DNA of 56,589 nucleotides, taken from NCBI RefSeq assembly GCF_000499385.1, contig NW_013654993.1, positions 9,738 through 66,326 on the forward strand. Reading direction: 5' to 3'. Below are positions 1 through 8,896 of this stretch, in pieces; within the stretch, counting starts at the first letter, position 1, and each line of letters starts with the position of its first letter. This stretch comes from Eimeria necatrix (Eukaryota > Apicomplexa > Conoidasida > Eucoccidiorida > Eimeriidae). Under the pieces are notes generated by a model, which made no database searches, had not been told where the DNA came from, and saw only the letters and a program-made list of their open reading frames with translations. Position numbers and translations under genes: made by a program.

Positions 1-99
1 CATTAATGGCAAAGGAGTTAAGTGGTAAAGAATTGCATTTGTGTCCAAAGATGTCAGAGGGGGCAGCCGCTCGAGCGGCAGGAGGCCCAGCGACTGCTC

Positions 100-243
<144 letters not shown>

Positions 244-312
244 GGAGTTCGTGAGGAAGTACAAATGACACTTGCAAGAAGCCCCCAAAACCCTTTTATT
301 TGCTGCACATCT

Positions 313-1075
313 CTAGGGGCCCCTAGGGGCCCCCAAAATCGCTTTTAGGCCATTGGGGGCCCCCGGGGGGCCCCCAAGGGAAGCAGGGGCCCCTGGGGCC
401 TCGGGGGGCCCCCTTCTGGGGCCCCCTGGGGGCCCCTGGGGGCCCCTGCTGCCAAAGTCACCCACCGTGGGGCCTGGGGCCTCGGGGGGCCCCCCAGAGT
501 TTGGAAAGCTGGAGCTTCTGCTGGGGCTGCTGCAGCTGAGGGTACTTGTTTGGGTTTGGGGGCCCCCGGGGGCCCCTGGGGGGCCCCCGGGGGCCCCTGG
601 GGGGCCCCCAGGGGCCCCCAAGGAAGCTGCTGAGAGCATCTCCATGAGGGTACGCAGCGGGGTGGACCCTTGCTTCCAGAAAGATGCTTCAGTTGCTGCT
701 GCTGCTGCTGCTGCTTCCCCGCTGCCCTCTGCTGCAGCACCTGCTGCAGCACCTGCTGCAGCACCTGCTGCAGCATCTCCTACAGCGCCTGCTGCAGCAC
801 TTGCTGCAGCAGCTGCTGCTGCTTCCTCCCCTGCGCCTGCTGCTGCAGCAGCCCCGAGGGAGGGGCCCCAGGGGGGGCCCCCAGGGGGGCCCCCAGAGGC
901 TAGCAGGCGCGGCAGCAGCAGCGGGAGGGGGGCCCCCTCAAAGCCCCTGCGGCCCCTGTGGGCTCGCTGCTGCTGCTGGTTCAGTCGGTATATATGAGTG
1001 CAGCAGGGGGGCCCCTGGGGGGGGCCCCCCTGTTCTGCTGCTGCAGTTGGGGGCCCCCTGGGGGCCCCCAGAGTC
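313..1075. repeat. GGGGCCCC palindrome cluster
   Basis: Many copies of GGGGCCCC and one-base variants at 9-12 base spacing occur around 313-440, 475-500, 555-625, 865-900 and 1003-1075. The octamer is its own reverse complement, so both strands read the same. In-frame copies give Gly-Ala-Pro, Gly-Pro-Pro or Gly-Gly-Pro peptides. Confidence 0.85.
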
Positions 1076-1135
1076 AAGGAGAGTTCTGCTTCGGATAAGT
1101 CTTCATCTGTTTCTACATACAAAGACAAGTCCCCC

Positions 1136-1172
<37 letters not shown>

Positions 1173-1383
1173 CTGCTGCACCTCCGCCTGACTCAGGTGC
1201 TGCGTCCGGGGCTCCTGCAGTGTTTGCTGCAGCAGCAGCAGCTGCTGCTGCTGCTGCATCTACGTCTGCGCCTGCTGCTGCGTCGGGGGCTGCTGCAGCC
1301 TCTGCTGCTGCTGCTGCTGCTGCTTCCTGTGCTGCACCTGCTGCAGCAGGGTCCCCTGCAGCAGACGCTGCAGCAGCTGCCAT
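313..1383 (-). CDS. Ala/Pro/Gly-rich hypothetical protein
   Basis: A 356-residue frame that begins at a true ATG (1383) and ends at a TAG inside a GGGGCCCC cluster. Most of it is poly-Ala and Gly-Ala-Pro low complexity from CTG and GGGGCCCC repeats. Three islands look like selected protein rather than repeat: an acidic patch around residues 85-105 (LYVETDEDLSEAELSL), a short patch with THIYRLN near 130, and a patch containing FWKQGSTPLRTLMEML near 240. These islands favour this frame over the overlapping plus-strand frames. The gene lies just downstream of a heptamer block (1426-1491) that could be intronic or promoter sequence. No domain is recognised. It may be only the last exon of a longer gene. 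Confidence 0.4.
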
Positions 1384-1425
1384 GTTTCCTAATAGCTGTT
1401 TCCAAACTCTAAGGGCGGATAAACC

Positions 1426-1491
1426 CTAGGCAAAAAACCCTAAACCCTCAAGCCTAAACCCTAAACCCTAAACCCTAAACCCTAAACCCTA
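1426..1491 (+). repeat. Telomere-like AAACCCT heptamer block
   Basis: Imperfect then perfect AAACCCT units, about five perfect copies near 1456-1490. It is the same heptamer as plant-type and coccidian telomeres but lies internally and is short, so this is an interstitial telomere-like repeat rather than a chromosome end. Confidence 0.9.
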
Positions 1492-2126
1492 GGGCACTAG
1501 CTGCAAACCCTAGAATCCCTGGTCCAAGCTCAGGGGCCTCTCTACGCAAACTAATTCCCCTAAGCGGCCTAGGGGGGCCCCCAAACCCTTATTTGCTGCT
1601 GCTGGGGGCCCCTGCCAGTGCCTGCCAGGGGCCCCACTTCTGGCACTTTCTTACCGACAGGGGCCCCCCAAAGCCCCCTTGCCCAGCCCGCTGTGGGGCC
1701 CCCAGTGCCCTTTTAGGGGCCCACGGGGCCCCAGGGGCCCCCCTGTCCTTTTGTGCCTGAGAGGGCCCCCGGGGGCCCCGTGCCCTGCAGGGGGGCCCCT
1801 GTGCTGCGAAAAGCGCCCAAAAAAGGGTACTGTGGGGCCCCCGGGGCCCCTTAATGGCCCCACACTGAACCAGCTGAGGGAAAGACTCGCTGGGGGCCCT
1901 GCGGCTGCTTCGGGGGGCCCCCAGCGCGTGGGTGGGCCCCAAGGGCTTGCGGGGGCCCCCCTCTGCACCTGGGGAATGCCAACAGTTAAATTGTGTGTTT
2001 ATTTATTTAGTTTTAAAATGTTTAATTTAAATCAATTAATGCTTTTTAGCTATAATTGAGCTCAATGGCTTGCAGAAAGGCAACAGAGAAAGGGGCTTGG
2101 AAGGCTGCGGCTGCTGGTACTGCTGC

Positions 2127-2162
<36 letters not shown>

Positions 2163-2322
2163 GGTGTCGCGGGCCCTGCCGCTGCTGGCCATATTGGTGG
2201 GAAAGCGAATTAAATTATGCAAATAAAAATAAAAATAAAAATAAAATTTAAATAAGAATAAATTAAAAGTTCATGAGCTTTCGGGATGTGCAGGTGGGCC
2301 CGAGATCGACGACCAACAAGCC

Positions 2323-2354
<32 letters not shown>

Positions 2355-2639
2355 GCAGTAGCAGCAGCGGCTTCCGCAGCTGCTGCTTTGAGAACTCCAC
2401 TTTCTTCCCTATTTTTCAGATTATTTGAGTCATTTCTGTCAAATTATTTCCTTGTTAACTTCAAAAACCCCTTGGTTCTGCCCGCCTGAGGGGCCCCCGG
2501 TAGCTAACCAGGGGCCCCGGGGGCCCCCGGCTGCTGTAACGGGGGCCCCCCACACCCTTCTGTTAGTTTAGAGTTTCCTTGCAGGTTCTTATACACCTTC
2601 TATGCTTTTCCTTTTGAACACAGCGAGAAGAGCAGGCCC

Positions 2640-2690
2640 TGAGCCCTAAACCCTAAACCCTAAACCCTAAACCCTAAACCCTAAACCCTG
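2640..2690 (+). repeat. Telomere-like AAACCCT heptamer block
   Basis: Six to seven units of CCCTAAA followed directly by CTGCAG, which could act as a splice acceptor just before the ATG at 2702. Confidence 0.9.
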
Positions 2691-2701
2691 CAGCATCGAC
2701 A

Positions 2702-2988
2702 ATGCCTTCCTCCCCCCCCGAACCGCCTCAAGACTCAGGTGTGGTTTTATATGCTGAAGGCGCCTTAGACCCTCACTTCAGGGGCCCCCTGGGTCCAGAC
2801 GGGGGCCCCCCTGGGGGCCCCAAGGGGGGCCCCCCGGGGGGCCCCCAGGGGGGCCCCCAGGGGGGCCCCCGGCCCGCCCCGCTGCTGCCACCCTTCTCTG
2901 CTTCTCCTTATGTGCTAAAGGCAAGGCCAGGGTTTTTCTTGCCGGCCCAGAAGCTGAATCCAGCAAAGATGTATATGCAGGACTACCT

Positions 2989-3038
<50 letters not shown>

Positions 3039-3709
3039 TGCAGCAGCTGCAGCAGCAGCAGATGGAACAGCTGCAGCGCATGCAACAGCTCTGGGCCAGA
3101 GCCAGCCACCTGCAGGGGGGCCCCCAGCAGCAGTGGGGCCCCCCCTCTGATATAAGAGAAGAAAGGGGGCCCCCGGGGGCCCCCTCGCGACAGTCTGTGG
3201 AGGCAGAAGAGAGGCAAGTCCCCAAACCCTAAACCCTAAACCCTAAACCCTAAACCCTAAGCCTCACAGTTTGCACTCAGGCAGCAGCGGGCGCTCACAT
3301 GGAATGTGGCAGGGCCGGGGTTTACGATTTAGGGTTTGAGGTTTAGGGTTTAGGCTTTAGGGTTTAGGGTTCAAGACTTGGGGTTTAGGGTTTAGGGTTT
3401 AGGGTTTAGGGTTTAGAGTCGGTGTCTGGTGCTGCAGTGTCCCGAATGGCTCAGAAGGCTCCGACTGTGGCGTATGGCTCTATGGCAACTGCCCGGTAAG
3501 CCTGGGGTTTAGGGTTTAGGGTTTAGGGTTTAGGGTTTAGGGTTTAGGGTTTAGGGTTTAGGGTTTATTTTGAGACAACGAATATCTTTGGCTAGACGCC
3601 TATTGGCTACGATTTAGGGTTTAGGGTTTAGGGTTTAGGGTTGTTTGTTTGCACAGCTTTGCCTTTCTCGCGGCCGGCTGACTCCCTCGTGTCCGAAAGC
3701 AGAACCAAA

Positions 3710-3753
<44 letters not shown>

Positions 3754-6019
3754 AGGGGGGACCCGCAGCTGCTGCAGCAGCTTCGCCCCCCTGCAGTACC
3801 CTGGGGGGCCCCCCCTTGCAAGCCAAACAAGGGGGGCCCCCCTTGAGTTCCTCGAGGGCCCCCAAAGATAAAAGCAAAAGGCGCAGCAGCAAAACTAAAC
3901 GCAGGACTCCCAGCCCTCAGTACCCTGGGGGCCCCCTCAGGGGCCCCCCTGGGGGCCCCCTAGGAGGGACCCCCTCGGGGGGCCCCCTGAGGGGGCCCCC
4001 AGGGGGCCCCCTGAGGGGGCCCCCTAGGGGGGCCCCTGGGGGCCCCTTGAGGGCCCCCAAAGCGAAGGTGAGGGGGCACAAGAGGGAAAGTAAAAGCGGA
4101 TTTGGTGGTTTCGGAAATGGCAAAACTAGAGGATGGCCCAGCAGCAGGTCCAGCAGCAGCAGCAGCAGCAGCAGCAGGAGCAGCAGCAGCAGCAGCAGCA
4201 GGGAGCAGCGGCGGCGCAAGGTGCAGCAGCGGCAGAAGCACTTGAAGCTTTTGAGTCATTTGAGACAGGAGAGAACCCCCGAGGAAATCAGAGACAGAGA
4301 GTATGTTCTGCTGCTGCTGCTGCTGCTGCTGCATCTGCTGCTGCTGCTGCTGCTGCACTTGTTGCTGCTGCTGCTGCACCTGTGGCTGCTGCAGCATCTT
4401 TTGCTGCCGCTGCATCTGCTGCTGCTGCTGCACGTGTTGCTGCTGCTGCTGCAGAGTAATGCTTTGTCCGCGCGCTCATGTGTACAGTGCCTTTGTCCCT
4501 CAAGTAGCGTCGACACTACAACTAGGGTTTAGGGTTTAGGGTTTAGGGTTTCGGGTTTAGGGTTTAGGGTTTTGTTTTCTCAGGGATCGTCCTGTGGATG
4601 GTTTTATGAGGAATCTCGTAGGATTGGAAACGAACGAAATGAAGGAAATTTTGCTCAAGCTGTTGGATTGCAGAAGGTGCCTAAACCCTAAACCCTAAAC
4701 CCTAAACCCTACACCCTAAACCCTAAACCCTCGGTTTCGTGCCATCTCATCATTTCGTTCCAGTATTCATATACAGTACATATATAATATAAACTTATTA
4801 TATATTGCAAATATGCGTAAAAGAATATATATGAAAGCCAAACAAAAATATATTTGCCGAATTTGCATGCACATGCATGCACCAGTCCACACTCAAGTGT
4901 ACGTACACCTGAGCTTCTAAGTAGATGAGTCTGGCCTTCAAAAAAGTTGTTGGCGAACTTTTATATCATTTCTTTTTAGACATTCATTTCCCTCGTTTTC
5001 TCGCACTTTTCCCCGCTTGCATGCATGCACTTGCATGCATGCATAAATGCATGCAAGTGCATGCACTTGCATGCACTTGCATGCACTTGCATGCACTTGC
5101 ATGCACTTGCATGCACTTGCATGCACTTGTCCTTTCGCCCGTCTTTCTGTCTTTCTTCCTGCTCGGAGTTGGGAAAATAAGAAGTTTATTTTCCCCTCCA
5201 AGGGGGCGACAAAGAATGCATTTCTGCAAAACGACTTGTGCATTTTCAAGAGAAAATCAAAAGATAAATCAATTAATAATAGTTCTTTCAATGGCTGTTC
5301 ACAAACACAAGTAAAAATACATTTAAATTCCAATTAATTACGAAAAAATCCCTTTCTTCTCTTAATTAAAATTTTCTTTTATTCATTTGCTGCTTTGCTG
5401 CTGCAGACTCGAAACTCAAATCCAATACGACCTGCAGCAGCTGCAGCTCTGCGACTCTCTCCTTTCCCGGGCAAACGCCTCTAAAGGGGGGGCCCCTGGG
5501 GCCCCTTCGGGGGGCCCCCTTCCCTCGGGGGCCCCTGGGGTCCCCGGGGCCCCTAACAACCCTGGGGCCCCCCCGGGGGCCCCCGGCGTTCCTGGGGCCC
5601 TTAAGGCCCCTGGGGCCCCTGCGGCTTTTGGGGCCCCTGGGACCATTGGGGTCCCTGGCGCCCCTGGGGCCCCTATGGCCCCTGGGGTCCCTGGAGCCCC
5701 TGGGGCCCCTAAGCCCCCTGGGACCATTGGGGCCCCTGGGGCCCTTGGGGCCCCTAAGTCCCCTGGGACCATTGGGGCCCCTGGGGCCCTTGGGGCCCCT
5801 GGGGCCCTTGGGGCCCCTGGGGCCCTTGGAGCCCCCGGTACGATTGGGACCCATGGGGCCCATGGGGCCCTTGGGGCCCCCACGACCATTGGGGCCCCCG
5901 GGATGCCCACAGGGGGCCCCAAAGGAGCCTTGGGGGCCCCTAAGGGCCCTTCGTCAGCCTTGGCTCAATCTCAGCAAGAGCAGCAGGGTCTGAAACGGGC
6001 TCCTTCGATCAAGGTCGCT

Positions 6020-6074
<55 letters not shown>

Positions 6075-6154
6075 CCAAGAATGCCAACAACCAAGGGGGC
6101 CCCTCGCTAGTCGACGCTGCACTTATTGTGGGCCTACACCCCGGGGGGCCCTAA
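2702..6154 (+). CDS. Six-exon hypothetical protein with telomere-repeat introns and a collagen-like C-terminus
   Basis: I assemble exons 2702-3213, 3281-3319, 3438-3495, 3657-4300, 4584-4676 and 5407-6154. Phases close at every junction and give 697 residues. The strongest joins are exons 4-5-6: donor AGAGA/GTATGT, acceptor TTTTCTCAG, then acceptor GCTGCTGCAG. They create a continuous helical, non-repetitive core around residues 385-475, with [20 protein letters not shown] across the first join. Exon 1 has Gly-Pro repeats, then poly-Q. Exons 2-3 give RALTWNVAG and [10 protein letters not shown]. Exon 4 has poly-A and a basic Ser/Arg region. Exon 6 has about 50 Gly-X-Pro type triplets and poly-Q. 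The first donor appears to be GC (GAGAG/GCAAGT). I do not recognise the family. Exons 1-3 are less certain than 4-6. A stretch at 3572-3615 reads [12 protein letters not shown] but does not fit the phase. Confidence 0.6.
3221..3262 (+). repeat. Intronic AAACCCT block, intron 1
   Basis: About five perfect heptamers fill most of a 67-base intron (3214-3280) between a GC-type donor and the acceptor TTTGCACTCAG. Confidence 0.75.
3328..3418 (+). repeat. Intronic TTTAGGG block, intron 2
   Basis: Heptamers in the opposite orientation to intron 1, with several degenerate copies early and a perfect run near 3385-3415. They lie between the proposed donor at 3320 and the acceptor GGTGCTGCAG at 3437. 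Confidence 0.75.
3507..3642 (+). repeat. Intronic TTTAGGG blocks, intron 3
   Basis: Two perfect runs (about 3507-3567 and 3612-3642), separated by about 45 bases of unique sequence. The intron runs from donor GTAAGC at 3496 to the acceptor TTTGTTTGCACAG ending at 3656. Confidence 0.8.
4301..4583 (+). repeat. Intron 4: CTG tract plus TTTAGGG block
   Basis: The intron opens with GTATGT, runs through interrupted CTG repeats (about 4306-4455) and ends with TTTAGGG units (about 4523-4570) leading into the pyrimidine tract TTTTGTTTTCTCAG. CTG on this strand keeps reading frames open, so intron retention would stay translatable for some distance. Confidence 0.75.
4677..5406 (+). repeat. Intron 5: AAACCCT block, AT-rich stretch and TGCATGCA array
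   Basis: A 730-base intron. It holds AAACCCT units right after the donor (about 4680-4731), an AT-rich zone (about 4765-4860), a GTGTACGTACAC palindrome (about 4898-4909), and a TGCATGC region (5018-5130) with seven exact copies of the 10-mer ATGCACTTGC from 5061. It ends with an AT-rich approach to the acceptor. Confidence 0.75.
5484..5960 (+). repeat. GGGGCCCCT nonamer array coding Gly-Ala-Pro
   Basis: A long array of GGGGCCCCT nonamers and close variants inside exon 6 of the 2702-6154 gene. In frame it reads Gly-Ala-Pro with Gly-Thr-Ile and Gly-Ala-Leu variants. A higher-order 45-base unit is duplicated at 5711 and 5756. Because nine is a multiple of three, the array never breaks frame. 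Confidence 0.85.
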
Positions 6155-7117
6155 GAAATCTTCATTAGGGTTTTCAAACCCGAAATAAGGGGGCCCCCAA
6201 ACCCTAAGAGGCCCCCACAACCCCAGAGAGGGGCCCCCAAACTCTTCTCTAAGGCCGCTGGACCGTAAGCAGGGGCCCCCAGGGCCTTTGGGGTTCCCTC
6301 AATTCCCCTGGGGGCCCCCTTGGGGGCCCCCTCAGGGTTCCTGGGGGTCCCCTCAGGGCACTGCGGGGGCCCCCTGAGGCCCTGCGGGGCCCCGCAGGGC
6401 CTCAGGGGGCCCCGCAGGGCCCCTGGGGGCCCCTGAGGGGCCCCCAGGGGCCCCAAGCGAAGGAATTTGCCGTGGGTTTTGGGGCCGCCCCAAGTGCAGC
6501 AGGCGCCGTGTGGCTCAAAGCCCCTAAGAAAGCCATTTTGGAACATTTCTTTTGGTACTTTTTTCTTGAAAAGAAGGGCTTGTTGAAGTCAGATTTGCTT
6601 CAAAGTCAAAGTCCTGGACTCACGAGCCTCAGGGCCCTTTCAAAAGCCAATTTGGCTCCAAAATTCAACAACGAAAATCTCCCGCTGGCCCATCTTGGGG
6701 CTGCTGGGTCTTCAGGGGGGGGGGCGGCACCCGCAGGTGCCCTAGGGGGCCCCCAGGCAACTACTGGGGCCCTCGGGGGGCCCCTGGGCACCTGTTGGGG
6801 CCCTCGGGGGGCCCCTAGGCACCTGTTGGGGCCCTCAGGGGGCCCGCAGGTACCCGTAGGGGCCCTCAGGGGGCCCCCAGGCACCCATACAAACCCTCGT
6901 GGGGGCCCCCAGGTACCCTGGGGGCCCCCCTCCCTTGAAGAGTGGCATTTTTTTGAGCTCGAGACACTGACATGGGGTTTTTCGAATAGTGGCTACACAG
7001 CGCAAAAAGTAAAACTCAATACGCCCTGGAGAGGGCTAAAGATTGAGTTGAAGGTCAGGTCGCAGGGCCGTTGCGGTGTCTGTACACCGCGAGGCCCGCG
7101 CCTGGTCAAGGCACAAC

Positions 7118-7450
7118 AACTTGCATGCGCTGCATGCAAAGCCTCTGCATGCATGCACCTGCTGTGGTCACTTGGCGACTTTTCTCTCCTGGGTCCTTTT
7201 GTTTCCGCAGTTCATATGCGGGCCTCCTCAGTGCACATAAGTGGGACTTCGACATCTGCATGCAAAGTGGCTTGGGTGTGCACTGCTGCACAAATAGAAC
7301 TTGCAGGACGCAACAGCCTCGCTCGCTCGCGCATGCGCGGTGCATGCATGCATGCGTGCATGCATGCATGCACGGTGCATGCATGCATGCGCATGCACGG
7401 CGCATGCATGCACGCGCATGCACGGCGCATGCATGCACGCGCATGCAGCG
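7118..7450. repeat. TGCATGCA motif array
   Basis: Dozens of GCATGCA/TGCATGC copies, alternating with CACGCGCATGCACGGCGCATGC units (densest 7330-7450). TGCATGCA is the known binding sequence of one clade of ApiAP2 transcription factors in Apicomplexa. Whether this array is regulatory or a simple repeat cannot be told from sequence. Confidence 0.85.
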
Positions 7451-7923
7451 CATGCACTGGGCCCTTCTCCAGCCCCACACGCAGGGCCTGTGCACTGCAC
7501 AGGCGCTGCGCACAAATGTGCAGAAAGGCTCTGTGGGGCTTTGGGGGGGCGCATGCAAGCAGCAGCCAAGTGTACGTACACCCGAAGACTGTTCCCCCTG
7601 GCTGTTGGGAGCTGCATGTGCACAGATATATGCACAAAGATAAGTTCTTGTTGCACGCAAAGTCCCAAAAGGGGCACAAAGTCTGCAACTGTATATGAGT
7701 ACACATATACATTTGCGAAGAAGTACAAAAGGCAAATTCCCACGCTGCGCGCATGCACAGCCCTCGTGTGGGGCCCCGCAGGCAGATCTACAATGGGCGC
7801 TGCTGCTGCTGCTGCTGCTGCTGCTGCGCATGCAAGCGAGCTGGCCTGCTGCTAGCAAAAGAAGGGCAATTTCACTGTTTTTGGGGGGCCCCGGGGCCCC
7901 CGGGGCCCCGCGGAGGCCCCGCC

Positions 7924-8425
7924 GTCTCGCGCAAAAGAAAGAAAGCCGGAAGAACATGCAATTGGAAAAAGAAATGCTAAATCTGCAAAACAAGAAAAGA
8001 AATGTTACTCGCGCGCTGGCGGCGTGGAAGCTGCAAAGAATGGCCCAAATGCGTTTCTGCGTTTCGCAGTCCCGGGGCGGCTGCGGGACTTTACAGAACT
8101 AACACTTTCGTGCGAAGATACTACTAATTTCCACTCAAATTCGAAACGCATGCATGCAGCTGCATGCATGCAGCTGCATGCACGCAGCTGCATGCAGCTG
8201 CATGCACGCAGCTGCATGCACGCTGCATGCATGCAGCTGCGTGCACGCCGGCAGCTGCGCGCTGCCGCGGTGTATGTACACTCAGGACCCTTGCCCGCAA
8301 ACACATTTCTCGACTTCTCTTCTGTCTTTCCCTCTTTTCAATTCAAGACAGAAGTCCTGCGGAGAAAGGGAAGCACTTTGCGTCCTCGCAGCCACGCCGG
8401 TGTCTGCTGCTGCTCTTGCTTCCCG

Positions 8426-8467
<42 letters not shown>

Positions 8468-8569
8468 GTCGTTTCTTGCTCCTTTCGCTGCTGCTGCTGC
8501 TGCCGCTTCGGGCAGCTGCTCGTAGACCTACAGTACAATGCCTGCGCACTGCAACGGCACCACCTATTC

Positions 8570-8604
<35 letters not shown>

Positions 8605-8656
8605 TCAACTGGTCCGTCTCCGCCTCCGCAGCCCTCTCGTCTGCAGGCGTAGTTGA
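7924..8656 (+). CDS. Possible exons of an unrecognised plus-strand gene
   Basis: Three non-repetitive islands look protein-like. At 7924-8066 the frame reads a basic helical stretch containing KNMQLEKEMLNLQNKKRN. After the acceptor-like GTTTCGCAG near 8070, another frame reads VPGRLRDFTELTLSCEDTTN. After TTCAATTCAAG near 8350 the same second frame reads TEVLRRKGSTLRPRSHAG. They are separated by the TGCATGCAGC array and end in CTG repeats that run into the 3' end of the minus-strand transporter. No donor was resolved, so this may be a fragment or a pseudogene. Confidence 0.22.
8149..8245. repeat. TGCATGCAGC array
   Basis: Tandem AGCTGCATGC and GCATGCATGC units with occasional CACGC variants. 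It combines the TGCATGCA palindrome with AGCT and is followed by GTGTATGTACAC near 8270. Confidence 0.85.
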
Positions 8657-8860
8657 CGGTGCTGCTGCTGCTGCTGCTGCAGTGGCACGCGGTGTTGCTG
8701 CTGGTGCTGCTTTCCGTTTTTTCTCCGCACTGCCTTCCTCAGTGCCCGGCGCAGCTGCAGCAGCAGCAGCTGCTGCTGCTGCTGCTGCTGGCGCTTTAGC
8801 TGGCGGTTGCGGGCGAGTCTGCGCGCCCGCTGGGGGAGAAGCTGCTGCTGCGGCGTTTGC

Positions 8861-8896
<36 letters not shown>

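Larger units (their letters stand above)
1384..2701. other. Intergenic, repeat-dense stretch
   Basis: No supportable gene. It contains an AAACCCT-type block (1426-1491), GGGGCCCC arrays (about 1570-1960 and 2489-2550), a CTG tract (about 2128-2162), AT-rich patches (about 1978-2055 and 2215-2265), a CAG tract (about 2320-2353) and a second AAACCCT block (about 2640-2690). A piece at 2585-2640, after a good acceptor (CTTGCAG), reads as FLYTFYAFPFEH and could be an orphan exon, but its phase does not join the exon starting at 2702. Confidence 0.6.
6155..8563. other. Intergenic repeat-rich stretch
   Basis: GGGGCCCC arrays lie at 6180-6460, 6715-6930 and 7885-7920. A dense TGCATGC region spans about 7118-7450. 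CTG tracts occur at 7799-7828, about 8421-8467 and 8488-8503. The last arm carries a TGCATGCAGC array (8149-8245). Apart from the tentative exons described separately, I see no gene. Confidence 0.55.

Noticed and set aside
2585..2640. NOT-box-like peptide (FLYTFYAFPF) suggesting a CCR4-NOT subunit
   Set aside because: Similarity rests on a few aromatic residues, the phase does not join the next exon, and the rest of the domain is not found.
1426..4733. A chromosome end
   Set aside because: The heptamer blocks are short, internal, in both orientations and flanked by genes, so they are interstitial rather than a terminal telomere.
5061..5130. A CRISPR-like array
   Set aside because: The 10-base units are directly abutting with no unique spacers; it is a simple tandem repeat in a eukaryotic intron.
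6472..7698. A 408-codon plus-strand frame
   Set aside because: Mostly GGGGCCCC and TGCATGC repeats; the few unique residues match no domain and no splice evidence supports it.
7106..7993. A 295-codon minus-strand Cys/Met/His-rich frame
   Set aside because: Composed almost wholly of the TGCATGCA array read as Ala-Cys-Met-His repeats; no acceptable start or domain.
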